Assembly: GCA_004026145.2 (NCBI GenBank)
Contig: CP034980.1
Coordinates: 11,697,649 to 11,761,648, forward strand
DNA length: 64,000 bases
Reading direction: 5' to 3'
From: Takifugu bimaculatus
Lineage: Eukaryota > Chordata > Actinopteri > Tetraodontiformes > Tetraodontidae
Shown here: positions 49,553 through 60,419 of the stretch, piece by piece
Position numbering within the stretch: position 1 is the first letter of the stretch
How the letters are laid out: the number at the start of each line of letters is the position of its first letter
Notes under the pieces: generated by a model
Databases searched by the model: none
The model's input: only the letters and a program-made list of their open reading frames with translations
What the model was told of the DNA's origin: nothing
Program-made: the position numbers and the translations under genes

Positions 49553-50134
49553 TCATTCTTCCGCCACAAAACCATCAACGTTTTCATCTTCTGTATCTGA
49601 ATTAAACAGCTGCACTATTTCAATGTCCAACATCCCGAATTCCTCTTCTTAATCATCTGAATCGGACCCACCGACCGGTTCCGCTTCAGCGTTGATTTTG
49701 TGAAAGCTCTTCCAATACATGAAGACGGTATCATAGCCCATGCGTCTACAATCCACCCGCATATGGTGGCATAACTTGCCCGCCGCTGCCTCATAGATGT
49801 GGCTGAGCGTGGTTATCTTTGGCAGTAGGTGCGGAAGATGGCCGCCCTCTCCTGGTTAGGGTTAGGGAAGATGGCCGCCCTCTCCTGGTTAGGGTTAGGG
49901 AAGATGGCCGCCCTCTCCTGGTTAGGGTTAGGGAAGATGGCCGCCCTCTCCTGGTTAGGGTTAGGGAAGATGGCCGCCCTCTCCTGGTAATCCGCGGGGA
50001 GCCGCTGCGCAACAGTTGTCCTTGCGCGTATGGAGAGATGCCGCCTCCTCATAAAGCGAAAACACTAAGATTGCTCGATTACCATTTTCAGCCACATATT
50101 CGATGGCCTGCAGTTTAAAGTAAGCCTCATTCAT
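49553..50134 (-). pseudogene. Broken pogo-like transposase gene, internally deleted
   Basis: From the ATG at 50134 the minus strand reads MNEAYFKLQAIEYVAENGNR, the start of the N-terminal DNA-binding region. A frameshift near 50060 leads to MRRRHLSIRARTTVAQRLPA and DYQERAAIF (to about 49960). A 33-bp minisatellite then interrupts at 49834-49987. After RTYC there is a large deletion that removes most of the DDE domain. The sequence resumes with RRASYATICGWIVDAWA (near 49785-49735), shifts frame again, and ends in the acidic tail MLDIEIVQLFNSDTEDENVD with stop codon TGA at 49555-49553. An in-frame TAA lies at 49649-49651. The order and identity of these blocks match the fish pogo-like transposase as I remember it. 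It cannot encode a working enzyme. Confidence 0.75.
49834..49987. repeat. 33-bp minisatellite with TTAGGGTTAGGG in each unit, 4.7 copies
   Basis: Units start at 49834, 49867, 49900, 49933 and 49966 (the last partial) and are virtually identical. Each has a transposase-derived half (GAAGATGGCCGCCCTCTCCT) and a half that contains GGTTAGGGTTAGG. Across the four full junctions this gives eight TTAGGG hexamers. On the minus strand each unit keeps the reading frame and reads QERAAIFPNPN. Units so alike suggest recent expansion. Confidence 0.97.
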
Positions 50135-51538
50135 ACGCGTCTCGCTTGACCGCCGCCATTTTAGGGGATCCTTACGCGTAGGTGTGCCGCTAATTGATTG
50201 GTGGAGCGTTTACCGTAGTGCACCCACCAAAGGCGCACAGCAGATTTTGGAACTCCACACACAAGGCGCGCCATATTATAAGGCGCACTGTTGATTTTTG
50301 AAAAAATCTCAGTGTTTTAGGTAGTCGGTAATTTATTTGTATTCTTTAACTGTAACTGCATTTTGGTTCCTCACTAACCAAGAATAGACGGAGTGCAATC
50401 TGTCTTACCAGTAACTCTATTTTTTCACATCACATTACTTCTAATTTTTCCTTAAATTGAAAAAAGGGTTTGTCTGCTGATGATGCAGCACGGCCTTGTA
50501 TGAGCTAGAACAATGTTTCCAGTAAATCCACCCAAGAACTGCTACCTGAGTAGATACTATTAGGACCTTCACTTGAAGATGGTCTATATTTTTGGTGCAT
50601 GTTCTTGTTGTGTATGTTGTAAGTTTAAAAGCAAAGCTGAGCTATAGCCAATGTGAAGGCTGCAAGAAGGAAAAAATAGAAAATGGTGAATGAAAACCTT
50701 GAGCCAAGAAAAATATGAACTGAAACACAGCGAGTTCGGAACGGGACATGGTGTCTGTGTGAATTAAAACCAAAGGCTATAGGCTAATAAGGAATAAATC
50801 AGGAATAAAATATAGAATTATCAAAGAGTAGGTTGACCCATAACTCTTAAACTCTCCCAAAGCTTTAAAGCACAGCTGCCCCCTTGCAGTATATATATAT
50901 TATATATAATATACGAGCAGTTCTGGCTCTTCTTTACAACCTTTACAGATGGCCACAGATACGTGAAAACTGCTGAGTGGCGCAGACGCTAAAGTGTAAG
51001 TGTAAATGGTCAAATGGTAGATGATACATGTCGGATAGAGCACAGGGTTCCACGTTAAGCTTATACGCAACCATAAATCCACCGTTGGTGTGCTGACATT
51101 AGCAGTTTGTGTTTTCAGGTGCAAAACGGGGACCAGGATTGTCTCGCACAGCCAACGTTAATGAGTGAACGCAGGATTTAGAACGCCACATTAGAGCACT
51201 GACAACTGTCTGGCTTGATTAACATTTTACAAGCATGCAAGGAAATAAGCATATTTCTATTGGAGTAGCAATGGTGTGAATAGAAAAGCTGAAATATATT
51301 ACACTGGGGAGGTTGCAGAAACAATAATAGAACATTTAGAGGAGTATTTACTCCTTTAGTTTACTATTTTACTTCTTGTTTACATCAATGACTAATACCA
51401 ATACCAATAAAAATCCTTTGTTAAGGATGTGGACACGCTCGCTCCTTTATTTTTTCTCAAGGAGACTCTACTGAGTCAGATTTTTAAACAACCCCAGCGA
51501 ATGCTGAGTATTTCTATGACCATCAAAACCTCTCAATA

Positions 51539-51652
51539 TGTGTGTGTGTGTGTGTAAAATATGGCACAAAAGTAAATACCACAAAAGGCTACATTTTTTA
51601 AGATGAACACTTGACAATAAATACTTAATCACACACACACACATACACACAC
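51539..51652. repeat. Opposed (TG)n and (CA)n tracts, hairpin-forming pair
   Basis: TATGTGTGTGTGTGTGTGT at 51537-51555 and ACACACACACACATACACAC at 51631-51650 lie on the same strand about 75 bp apart. TATGTGTGTGTGTG is the exact complement of CACACACACACATA in the second tract, so the two can pair perfectly over 14 bp or more. Confidence 0.9.
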
Positions 51653-54107
51653 CCATTGAGCGATGTCGATGGACGTAGGAATCCTGTTTAAAAATGCATT
51701 ATTTGTGGAGCCAGATGTTGGATTGAGTTCACCAACAGAAAGTAAAGCAGCCTTTGTTAGTTCCTATTAGCGCTACTCCCTGAGGTAGGCGGCATATAAA
51801 GCTTGTTTTGCAGGAAGCTGCTGAGAAACACACACGCTCACTCATGCATTGAAAAGGTTAGCTGTGACACGTTCTTTGGCATTTTCAAGGCAATAAAACC
51901 CCATCAAGCAAGCGCAGCCATGTGTGACCAATGTAGGTGCTCGTCGACTGCCCAACAGGCTGCTGCCAAATACCAACAGCTGAAGGCTTCCTGAGGTGTC
52001 GCAGCTCAAACTCCAGCCAAAGAGCTGCGACTGGAGCCAGGACGCATCAGACACGAGCACCAAGTATTTGATGCTGTCTGATGGATGCTGGACTTGGCGA
52101 CTCCACTCATCAGCGACTCCAAACACCCAGAGATATCAGTTTGATTAAAAAAGCATGTTGACATTAGTGAACTGCAGATGGTATATCTACCTAATGAGTC
52201 GGCCAAGAAGCAACAGACAAACAATCTGACACTGCTGAAGTCGCCTTATCTAAGATTCGCTGCGGATCAGAGCCGCATTTGATCCAGACATTTCCTAACG
52301 TATGTCGGTCTTACCGCGGCCACCAGTTCTGCCCGTTCTGAGTACGTGGCGCCAGTGAACGCAAGCACCTTGGACGGTCGGGCAGGTTCTACAGAAGACA
52401 ATATGTTCCAAATTACCTGATTTAGTGATACAGTGTGTAAGAGCCCCTAAAACGTTGACGGCACAGGTGTTGACTCAAACGGTTGCCAAGCAGAGCTATT
52501 AAGGTGACTGATGACTAGTGCCGGGTGGCTGCCGCAATGGCTGGAACATTAGCCGTGGCATTGAAACTGCCACTGAAGACAATCAATTATATTAACGTGG
52601 CGATCAATCCAATAGTTGTTGAGATTTTTATTTATTTCTATCTTTTTTGACACAAGGCAATGACTGGCGTCGTGTTGCCTAAAGATACTGTTTACTAAGA
52701 AAGTAAGGCAAATTTTAGCCTGCATTTCCGCTTTGATCATTACTATTTTCATGTTAATAATTTACTTTACATTAGCCCTAAGCTGGTGATTAATGATGAG
52801 CGAGAGCGTGTGTTTGTGAGTTTGATTTCAGTTTCGCCCCAGAAGTCAACAGTCACCAGAGACCCAGTTCTCTCTGATACGTCAACATAAATACAGCGGC
52901 AGACAGGTTGTTAAGGCAGAGTCAAGATAAATATGCTTTTTGATCCCTAAAGTTCAAAAGTAATCTGTGCACAGCCTGCCAGTAAATAGCTGCAGGAAGA
53001 GTCTGGAGCGCCCTAGGTATGCAGTCAACAAGAGGGGATGCTAATTAGCAGCAAGTTAAGGCTGTGAAGATTATTCAATGAAATGTGTTTAACATGATTA
53101 ACAGTGGCAGAAATCATCGCTTAGGCAAAGTGTACCATTTCAAAATAGCTACATTTCCAAACTTATAGATGCACTTTGCAAAAGTACTGATAAGATATTG
53201 CACATTTGCACTGTAGATGATTCTTACAGTGAATAATGTCTTGAAAATATTCCTAGTGGGTTTCTTTAAGCTTGCTCAACACAAATGCATTTTAAATGAC
53301 ATCATGAATAAATATATGTTCTCTCCACTCTCAGTTGCACAAATAAAATGTACCTAGATCAAACCACAGACAAGAGCAGCAACAGTCTGCTTCAGGGTCG
53401 AAGCAGAGAAGAGGGGACGGACAGCAGTCGTTGATAAATGTTGCAGCCCACCGTGTTGTTCAAGGATAAGCTCCTACCTGCACTCCAGCTGAAAGTACAA
53501 TATTTACAACCCAAGGCTAAACTGGCGCACAAATGCATCCTAAATGTAATTACTTACACTAAATTGTTTACAGTCGCTATGTGCAAGTTCTTCTGGGAAA
53601 ATGACAGCACCAGAATATTAATTTTTCCTCATTCTAAGATGCTTCAGAGTGGGACGTCAAAGCACTGCAGAGGCCACAACTGCGATTCTGAGGGAGATAT
53701 TGAAGTTACGCCGAGGAACCAGTGCGATTATATAGGCATTTTAGCTGTTGAATGCGATTCTTGTGAATACAATCTGCCCGTTGTGGATGTTTAAAGGTAA
53801 AAAGATGAGACCAGGCATTCTTCCATCAGTCAATGATGGCTTTTACAGTATTGACAAGACAGAAACAGCAATAAAGGCTGGCAGAGGACACATTAAAAAT
53901 GGGAACATTTTTCCTTTTCATGCCATAATAAAGGCAAAAATGCTGTTGATACTGTCTCTTAGCCTCTTTTCAATGTCTTCTGAATTGGGGGAAATACATT
54001 AAGCAGCCAAGCATGAAACCCAAATGCAATATCGACTCCTGTCTGCAATTTGTCAGATCTGTAAAATTCATGGCCACGTGGAAATATCCTGCGCCACCAT
54101 TTTACGA

Positions 54108-54133
54108 GGAGGGGGGTGGGGGGGTGGGGGGGG
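54108..54133 (+). repeat. G-rich tract with quadruplex potential
   Basis: Four G runs (GG, then six, seven and eight G) are separated by single A or T residues. This meets the usual pattern for a very stable intramolecular G-quadruplex with single-base loops. Confidence 0.85.
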
Positions 54134-55551
54134 ATTCATAAAACATATTCTTTGGTAATGGCGTTCTGCAGGCAGCTTTATGTATTATTAAACAGGTCTC
54201 ATTTTCATTCAAAGAACCTGTAAGTCCTTCACAGAGTCACACACAAACATAAACACACTTGCACAGAGAGCCTTTACACCTCTGTGAATTAGTCACCATG
54301 TCTTGTGCAACCAATATTCCCAGCTAGCACTGGCATTTATCAAGGCAGAGCTGGTGAACGTGCTCACAGTGAGATGTTTTATTGCAACTTATTCGCTCAG
54401 TATTTTCACTGAGCTACGGCCGCATTGCCTTTCTAAACTGAGAGAAAAATGTGCACATACACGAGCCAAGTTCAACCAGAAGCCACACTCACATTAACTA
54501 ACCTGACAGGCGGCTGGTGGATAGCAAATTGCAGCCTCCTTTGGGCTGAGACAGCTTACAGCTTTGCCTTTGAGAGAGTCTTTGTGACTGAGACAGTTGG
54601 TCTGTCATTAATGAGGAGCCCACATTTGCACCCTTGATGACTCTTATTCGGTCCTGCTGCTGCTGCTGCGGCTCCCATCCAGGATTTTAAACTGAGTAGC
54701 TTTGTGGTACAGAGTGCTCTCCGAGGAATGGTGATATTTACCTGCTCCTGGTAATTGATCTTCATCTCTGCCACTGAGTAAAGCTGCTAATCCAAGAACT
54801 GAGAGGACCAGGTGTTACTAATGAGATATTAATATTTATACCCAATTAGCCCATAATTATTGGTCTTTAAACCCACCAAAGCTTTCCACCAACAGTTGCA
54901 AAACAACACCAACAATTATAATAGAAATAATAATAATGAGACTTTCAAAGATATATATTCGTATTGCATATAGGCCGTATTTGATTGACACCACTAATTG
55001 TTTTAATGCATATTTTATCAAGTTTCTTTGTCTCATTAACGGTAGATCATACAGACATCTGTCTAGACCAGGTACAGGAGTGAGGGGCTGGATGTTCACC
55101 ACATCTAGTTTGGAGATTTGCTCACTTGTTAGATTTAAAGATTGTAACAATTGGCTCGGTGCAACACTTCCTTTCCATCTCCACGCCTCAAGTGTTTGCG
55201 TCTTTACTTCCGGCTAAACACTTTAAAACTTAAATAACACTTTAAAACCAAATAAATCACGAAGAAAGAGAACACAAGTCGGGCGCCCGCTCTCATTAAC
55301 TCCTATGTTAAATTCAGCACAAAAACATCTTTGGAATGGATTGTAAAATATATTTAAGTTTTAATTCATTTTATGTCATAAAGAACAGACAAAAAAAATG
55401 TCCAAAATATAAACCAGTTACTTTGAAATGTGTGTGCCCATCTTTGGATTTTGCATCATTCATAAATAAAAGGAAAACATTTGGATGTTGCTTCTTCTAC
55501 CTTTTCATGTTCTCCACTGAGTTGCAGTGAGTCTCTGACAGTTTGAGCCAA

Positions 55552-55605
55552 AGCGATTAATTGCGATTAACTCAGAAAAGCTGCTATTAATCGTGATTAA
55601 TAATG
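55552..55605. repeat. AATCGxGATTA-type palindromic repeat motif
   Basis: GCGATTAATTGCGATTAAC is followed 14 bp later by ATTAATCGTGATTAATAATG. Strings of this GCGATTAATCGCGATTAA kind occur near the ends of interspersed repeats in many animal genomes. I cannot name the element or set its limits; it adjoins the LTR-like block on its right. Confidence 0.4.
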
Positions 55606-55639
55606 TTTTGTCGCTGCCTGCTCTTCTGCTCTCTTGCTG

Positions 55640-55990
55640 AGGTGGATAATTCCCCTCACTCTGCCACGCCCCTCCTCCACACCCACCTGATTTGACGTCT
55701 CCATTCTCACCTGTTGGTCTTTCTCAGCCTGTATTTAAGCCACTGCAGTCTGTTCATGCTTTGCCAGATTGTTGCTTCATGCCTGACTCTCCAGCACTTT
55801 CTTTGTTCCGATTTACTGGTTTTGACCCTGCTTGCCTTGGACTTTCTTTCATCCTTTTAGCCCTGGTAAACCCGACAACCTTCTGTCCCCAAAAGAGATT
55901 TTGCATCTCGGTTTATTTGGACCTACGTCCTCCTGTGGCTGTGCAGTGATTTCTGCCTTCCACCTGTCACGGTTTCCGTGATTTCTTGTG
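55640..55990 (+). mobile_element. LTR-like block (possible solo LTR)
   Basis: The series CTCTGCCACGCCCC, CACCTGATTTGACG, CTCACCTGTTGG, CCTGTATTTAAGCC (TATA-like), TTTGCCAGATTGTTGC, GACTCTCCAGC, GGTTTTGACCCTGC, TTTGGACCTACGTCCTC and CACCTGTCACGG follows the layout of a widespread fish LTR: GC-rich enhancer, TATA box, 'ttgccagattgttc' start region, 'ggacctccgtcct' near the right end. No internal coding region or second LTR flanks it, so a solo LTR is likely. Exact ends and the target duplication were not found, and superfamily (probably Ty3-type) is uncertain. The 85-codon frame over it is not a gene. Confidence 0.45.
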
Positions 55991-57772
55991 CTGTTGTCCA
56001 CAAGTTACCAATAAAACTCTTTATTAACTGTCTGGAACTGCTGTGCTGCATTTTGATTCTACCACACCCGTGTCGTGTTCATCTTTTAACGGTGCTAAGC
56101 AGGTTTTGGAAAGTATTGATTTTCATGTTTGCATTTGTTTTATGTACTGATACCATGCAGCTCTGCCTCAAGATTGTATATCTGTGTGGGTAGGTGGGGG
56201 CACATCCCTTCCATAATTACACCCTTACACACAGCTTATGCAGCATCACAGTTATACCTGTCTGTTAACGGGAAAAAAAACATGGCGGTATAAGCGCACC
56301 GCCACACATCGTGATGGCAGTTTGTGATCCAGCATCTTCCAATTAAAACAGGAAATAATAACGTCTGAGGAGAGTAAGAATCCCTTGTGATGTTCTATAT
56401 GTGCCATTAAACATTACTGTAATAGCAATATGAGTCATTAGCTTCTGCTGATTGGAGGTGGAGATCACATCCTTTGCTTCTATAGCCAGAAACGGCCAAA
56501 TTCGCCTGATGCTTCTTGGAGGTAATCGCTAAGACCGGCTGCTTTTAATTCATTGCTAATCTGGCTGCTTTGATTCTTTATTGTCAGACCCACTCAAAAC
56601 AACACAATGTACTCCTGTAGTCAGTATGGGGCTCTGCAGTGTGCAAAAATCACCCCCCCCCCCCCCCCCCCCCCCCATTTTGTGGTTCACGCCCCAGAGT
56701 GGACAAAAACAACCCTAGCACCACTGCCTCCTTTGATCTTTTTTAGATTTCTGCTGTATTCTTTGGTCTTTAAAGCTAGTCCTGGCACACCCATAAATAA
56801 ATGGTTAAAACAATCCTAATGTAGCCCATCTACTTTCATGAGGAAAACAATGTTATACTGCAATAGATACTATGTTTCTATGACAACAGGCTACCTCGGC
56901 AATTATGTGAGGGATTACAATATAAGGACATGAAATGAGCAACATGGATGCTCAGTTTATTCAACCTTGGTCAAAATTTAAAAAAAAAGCTAAACAAAAC
57001 CCTTCAAGTTGATTACTTGGAGGGGGATTCATCTTTTTGTTAGCTTCACTTTATTGTGCCTTTCATTCCATCACTTTTCCAACCACCTAAGTGGAAACAC
57101 TTTCTTTCTGTGTTCTGCCAAAATGCTGTTGATTAAAGTACACAGACATTAAATAACTTATTAATCTACATGTGTAATTATTCGGGATGTGCCCCTGACC
57201 TAGTTTGTAATTGGACTGAGAAAGCAACATGTTGTGCTTGGTAATTCATTCATTAATTCAAAAACTAAAACAGTCAACTGTTAATCAATTGGTACCTTAG
57301 AAATGTGTTCCTCATTTTCCCCTCCATCTCTTTCTTGGCCTCTGGAAGAGCATCTTTTTCATGTAGGAGTACAAATATAGTGAAGATCAAATCATGCTGC
57401 TGATAAATCACTTCACAGGAAATAAAATGAATGTTACAGGCTTCATTTAGCTAACTATGTTTAGCACGTGCTGCATTGAAGTCGAAAAAGAAACTTGTTA
57501 GATTCTAATTGCTGGTCTGTATTAGTCACTAATGAAAAAACAGTGAGAGGTGATTCAGAAAAAGAACTGCCATACAGTGAATATAGCAGAAAAATGTCTG
57601 TTCTATCACTAGTTTCCTTTATCACCTCTGCTCTCTATTGGTGAGAAAAACCTTTTTGTAATGAGTCCATATCCAAATTAACCTGGTGTGTGATTTCAGG
57701 TAACTTAAGGTGGTGAAACTCCTAAAAGCCTGCAGCATCTCTTATTACTGTGTATTCTACACTCTAAATTAA
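55991..57772. other. Non-coding stretch with a long C run
   Basis: Nothing gene-like is seen. A run of 24 C lies at 56653-56676. A 70-codon frame across it reads a proline run and is an artefact. Confidence 0.6.
56653..56676 (-). repeat. Poly-C run of 24 (poly-G on minus strand)
   Basis: Twenty-four consecutive C in otherwise mixed sequence. This is the third long G/C homopolymer of the window. Confidence 0.95.
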
Positions 57773-58776
57773 CAGTTCTACAGTGGTGGGCCATCAGGGC
57801 CTGCAAGGCCTTCTCTGCTGGCCTAAAAATATCTGAATCACAGACTGATGTTAATTATATTTTGTCCATGAATACGTATTAAATAATTCCAAATGGTCTG
57901 CCCGCTTTCTTTCATTGCTAGCCCCCTTGTTGCGCTGCTTCCAGACGTGTATTTTCATATTTAAGCATTTAACCAATCACATTTCAGCCACTATTTGTTG
58001 CCAGGGTCAAAGAAATCTGCCTGGAGGCCTTCACAATCAGTTCTGCGGGCCCTATAGCATAAAATAAATGTCGATCAAACTGTTGCTTCAACCAATCAGA
58101 TTTTGAGTTGGCGACACCAAGGCCCTCTAGCAGGCGTACGGAAACATCCGCGTATTCACGCGCTTTGATTGGCTAGTCAGAGAGTGTACTAGCCAGATCT
58201 AGCAAACTGCATCTGTAGCGAGCTGCACAAGCAAAGATATTGTTGTGTTGATTTAATAGCTGTTTTATCAACCCACAATGGCTGAAGTAAGAGAAGAAAT
58301 GGATTTGGTTGCAGATTTACTGTCAAAGCCATTTTCAAGACGGACTTTTCTACGAGACTACTGAACGCACCGCGGCCGCTCCGAGCGCACAAAGAGGTCC
58401 AGTGCAAGATCCTCGCGCGCACTACTGCCAACTCCACGTCAGGATTCTGGACAATATTATTTGCCAGACACAGACCAGATTTCAAGACCACGAAAAACTG
58501 ATCTTTGTCACCCTCCTCGACCCCAAGAAGTTTTGGGAATACCAGAAAAAATTCCCGCATGCAGCCTTTTCCAGCAATAATCAGGATTTTTGGTGAGTAA
58601 AATGTTGCTACATTCCTAAATAATATTGCAATTTTATCAGGTTATTTTCGATGCTTTTTTATGTGTGTCACAGCTGTACCTGCAGTAGAAGTTTTATAGC
58701 CATAAAATGGATTGATTCAGACGGAGCACTACTGAAGGCCTAGGTGTGGAATGCACGGCCCGCCACTGCATTTCTA
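57773..58776 (+). mobile_element. Internally deleted hAT transposon with 8-bp target duplication
   Basis: The element proper is 57781-58768 (988 bp). Its left end is CAGTGGTGGGCCATCAGGG. Its right end on the minus strand is CAGTGGCGGGCCGTGCATTC, so the termini agree at 11 of the first 13 bases, and both have AGGCCTTC a little further in. The flanking 8-mers are CAGTTCTA (57773-57780) and CATTTCTA (58769-58776), 7 of 8 identical, as expected for the 8-bp target duplication of hAT elements. Inside are the two ends of a transposase gene, with the middle lost. It cannot move on its own but keeps the ends needed for mobilisation in trans. Confidence 0.9.
58278..58596 (+). pseudogene. hAT transposase remnant: N-terminus fused to C-terminus by deletion
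   Basis: The ATG at 58278 opens MAEVREEMDLVADLLSKPFS followed by RRTF. This is the start that I recall for fish hAT transposases of the ZMYM/TTF-zinc-finger-related group. It then runs into LRDY and stops at 58362-58364. In the +1 frame the sequence resumes with RILDNIICQTQTRFQDHEKL (from 58441), then IFVTLLDPKKF and FPHAAFSS, which fits the C-terminal dimerisation (hATC-side) region. The zinc finger and the whole catalytic DDE core are missing, and the junction near 58350-58375 is GC-rich (GCACCGCGGCCGCTCC). After NNQDFW comes GTGAGTAAAATG, a good 5' splice site, so the original gene probably had an intron here. I choose this ATG because the block begins there in related genes. It is non-functional. 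Confidence 0.75.
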
Positions 58777-60419
58777 ACATCCCAAATACCTTTTATTAAC
58801 CGAGTTCAAGGCTCCAACACATCTGGCAGTGAACAAGGGATGGATGGCGATCATTCAATGATGTTTACTGTAACGCGAAGTTCAGCAAATAACGTGAACA
58901 TAAACTGAGGACCATCGCGGCGATGCTTGTGCGGCAGCACTGGGAGAGCAGATAAGTGCTCCTTGGCTGGGCAGAGATCTTCTTCCCACATGATTGTAGA
59001 GAAATGCAGATATTTCTTCAGCGCTTGGACGGAGGAACCTGCCAATATTGCTTCAACACATTCAAGCTTGCAAATAAATTCAGTTGATCCAACCGATCAA
59101 TGCGTTCATGCATACAGGGTAATGTAGTGTAAATAAGTCAGGAATACATGGAATATTACCATTCTGCAGCATGTGAGATGCAGCATCAGCAGCCAAACAA
59201 CTCGGTTTAGATGGAGATGGTAAATAAAATGACCATTTAATAGGAAGATCAAGCTCATGCTCTATCCAGCCTGCTTAGGTTGAACTAGGACCAAACACAC
59301 ACTGGCACCTGCGAATGAACTCAGACAGGTTGGTACATTTTGATCTGACAATTGGGCAGCAACTCATCTGGCTTCCCAAGCAATTCTGAATTTTTTAACT
59401 GCCCCAAAAGCAGAGTGTCATCGGGATCTGGCACACCACCTCCCACCTAAGCCAAACTTTTGAAAGTGACCTTGAGACCTGATTTGAAATCCCCAGCTGC
59501 TGTGCACCTACAGCTAAGTTAGAGGAGATTACAGTGGCTGTGTTCTCCTCTTATTGGTCTCTACTGACAGAAGCGATGGTGTTTTCAGCGGTGCTCATAC
59601 TTTTAGCATCAAATATCAACCGGGATGTCCTTGAACATGGCACATCAAATAATTATGCATCAACCCCCCCCCCCCACCACCACCACCACTACCACCAAAA
59701 AAGAAAAAACAACAACAACAGCAGCAAAAAAAACCAACCTTGACGCACAGATTGCTCTCTGAGGCTTCTTATGAACACATATTAATCTCTTAAAGAGGCA
59801 GCCTCAGCTACCATAGCAACATTTCTCTGTGATATACAGCGTGCTGCGATGCATTCAGAGAGCCAGTTTTAAATTGCTGCGGGTCACAGAGATCATTAAA
59901 CATTGTGACCTCCAGTGCAGCTACCCAGTGCTTTAAGTGAGTTGACAGGTCTCTAGCCAACTCAACATATTGGCCATTCCTCTTTTCCTATGATCAGAAG
60001 CATTAACAACATGCCTCTGCCACCACTTCTATTAACTCTTAAGCACTGTGGCTGTGTTTTTTAGATCTGGAACTCCAACAGCTTGAAAGGACTGTCTGAA
60101 TCTTTCCTGTAAAAAGTGGCTGCAAACGTAGGTTATTTATATGAGAACCTTGAGTCATCCCTCCGGAAAGAGAAACAACAACCTTTAAATTATAATACTT
60201 GGACTTTATTACTTCCAGCCGTGTGACAAATGATTTCCAGCCCAGTATTTTTCATTTTCAAACTCAATTTTATTTCCATGACATGAGAATTTCACTTTAA
60301 ATCTGAGTCCTTGTGACTGAAAAGATGGAGGAATAATGGGCCCAAGGAAGCATATCTGTGTAAAAGTGCGCGCACATTTTAGACAAAGATTGATGATTGA
60401 TGCCTCAACTTCGTATTCC
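58777..60419. other. Non-coding stretch, no gene seen
   Basis: Short opposed frames at 58851-59127 have no family. A run of 12 C followed by (CCA)n lies at 59664-59697, and an A-rich patch with (CAA)n follows it. Nothing else is recognised. Confidence 0.55.

Larger units (their letters stand above)
49370..50330 (-). mobile_element. Internally deleted pogo-like (Tc1/mariner) element
   Basis: The left side begins TACAGTATTTTCACGACC and holds ATAAGGCGCACTG (49388-49400), ATAAGGCGCACC (from 49453) and TTAGGCGCA (from 49472). The right side holds AAAGGCGCAC (50229), ACAAGGCGCGCC (50261) and TATAAGGCGCACTG (50277-50290), then a TTTTTGAAAAAATCTCAGTG block. These repeated GGCGC steps mark the ends of a fish element that I associate with pogo/CENP-B-like DDE transposases. 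Between them lies a transposase relic on the minus strand. The CAGT after a TA at the left fits a pogo end. The right terminus is too decayed to place exactly. At about 960 bp it is far shorter than an autonomous copy. Confidence 0.75.
50331..55551. other. Non-coding stretch with small simple repeats
   Basis: No exon is supported. The 118-codon frame at 53438-53794 (plus) and the 94-codon frame at 51842-52126 (minus) show no family. Simple repeats are a TATATA patch (50889-50911), opposed TG and CA tracts (51539-51652) and a G-rich run (54108-54133). Confidence 0.5.

Noticed and set aside
49834..49987. Regular 33-bp units considered as a CRISPR array
   Set aside because: The units are directly adjacent with no unique spacers, and the sequence is from a vertebrate.
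49834..49987. TTAGGG motifs considered as a chromosome end
   Set aside because: Only eight hexamers occur, in pairs separated by other sequence, with unique DNA on both sides. It is an interstitial site.
49819..50118. Plus-strand frame with an 11-residue repeat (EDGRPLLVRVR), first seen as a possible repeat protein
   Set aside because: It is the antisense of the pogo-like transposase relic and its 33-bp minisatellite. The true coding sense is the minus strand.
53438..53794. 118-codon open frame (plus) with several cysteines
   Set aside because: The cysteines do not form a zinc-finger spacing that I know. No family resemblance and no splice context.
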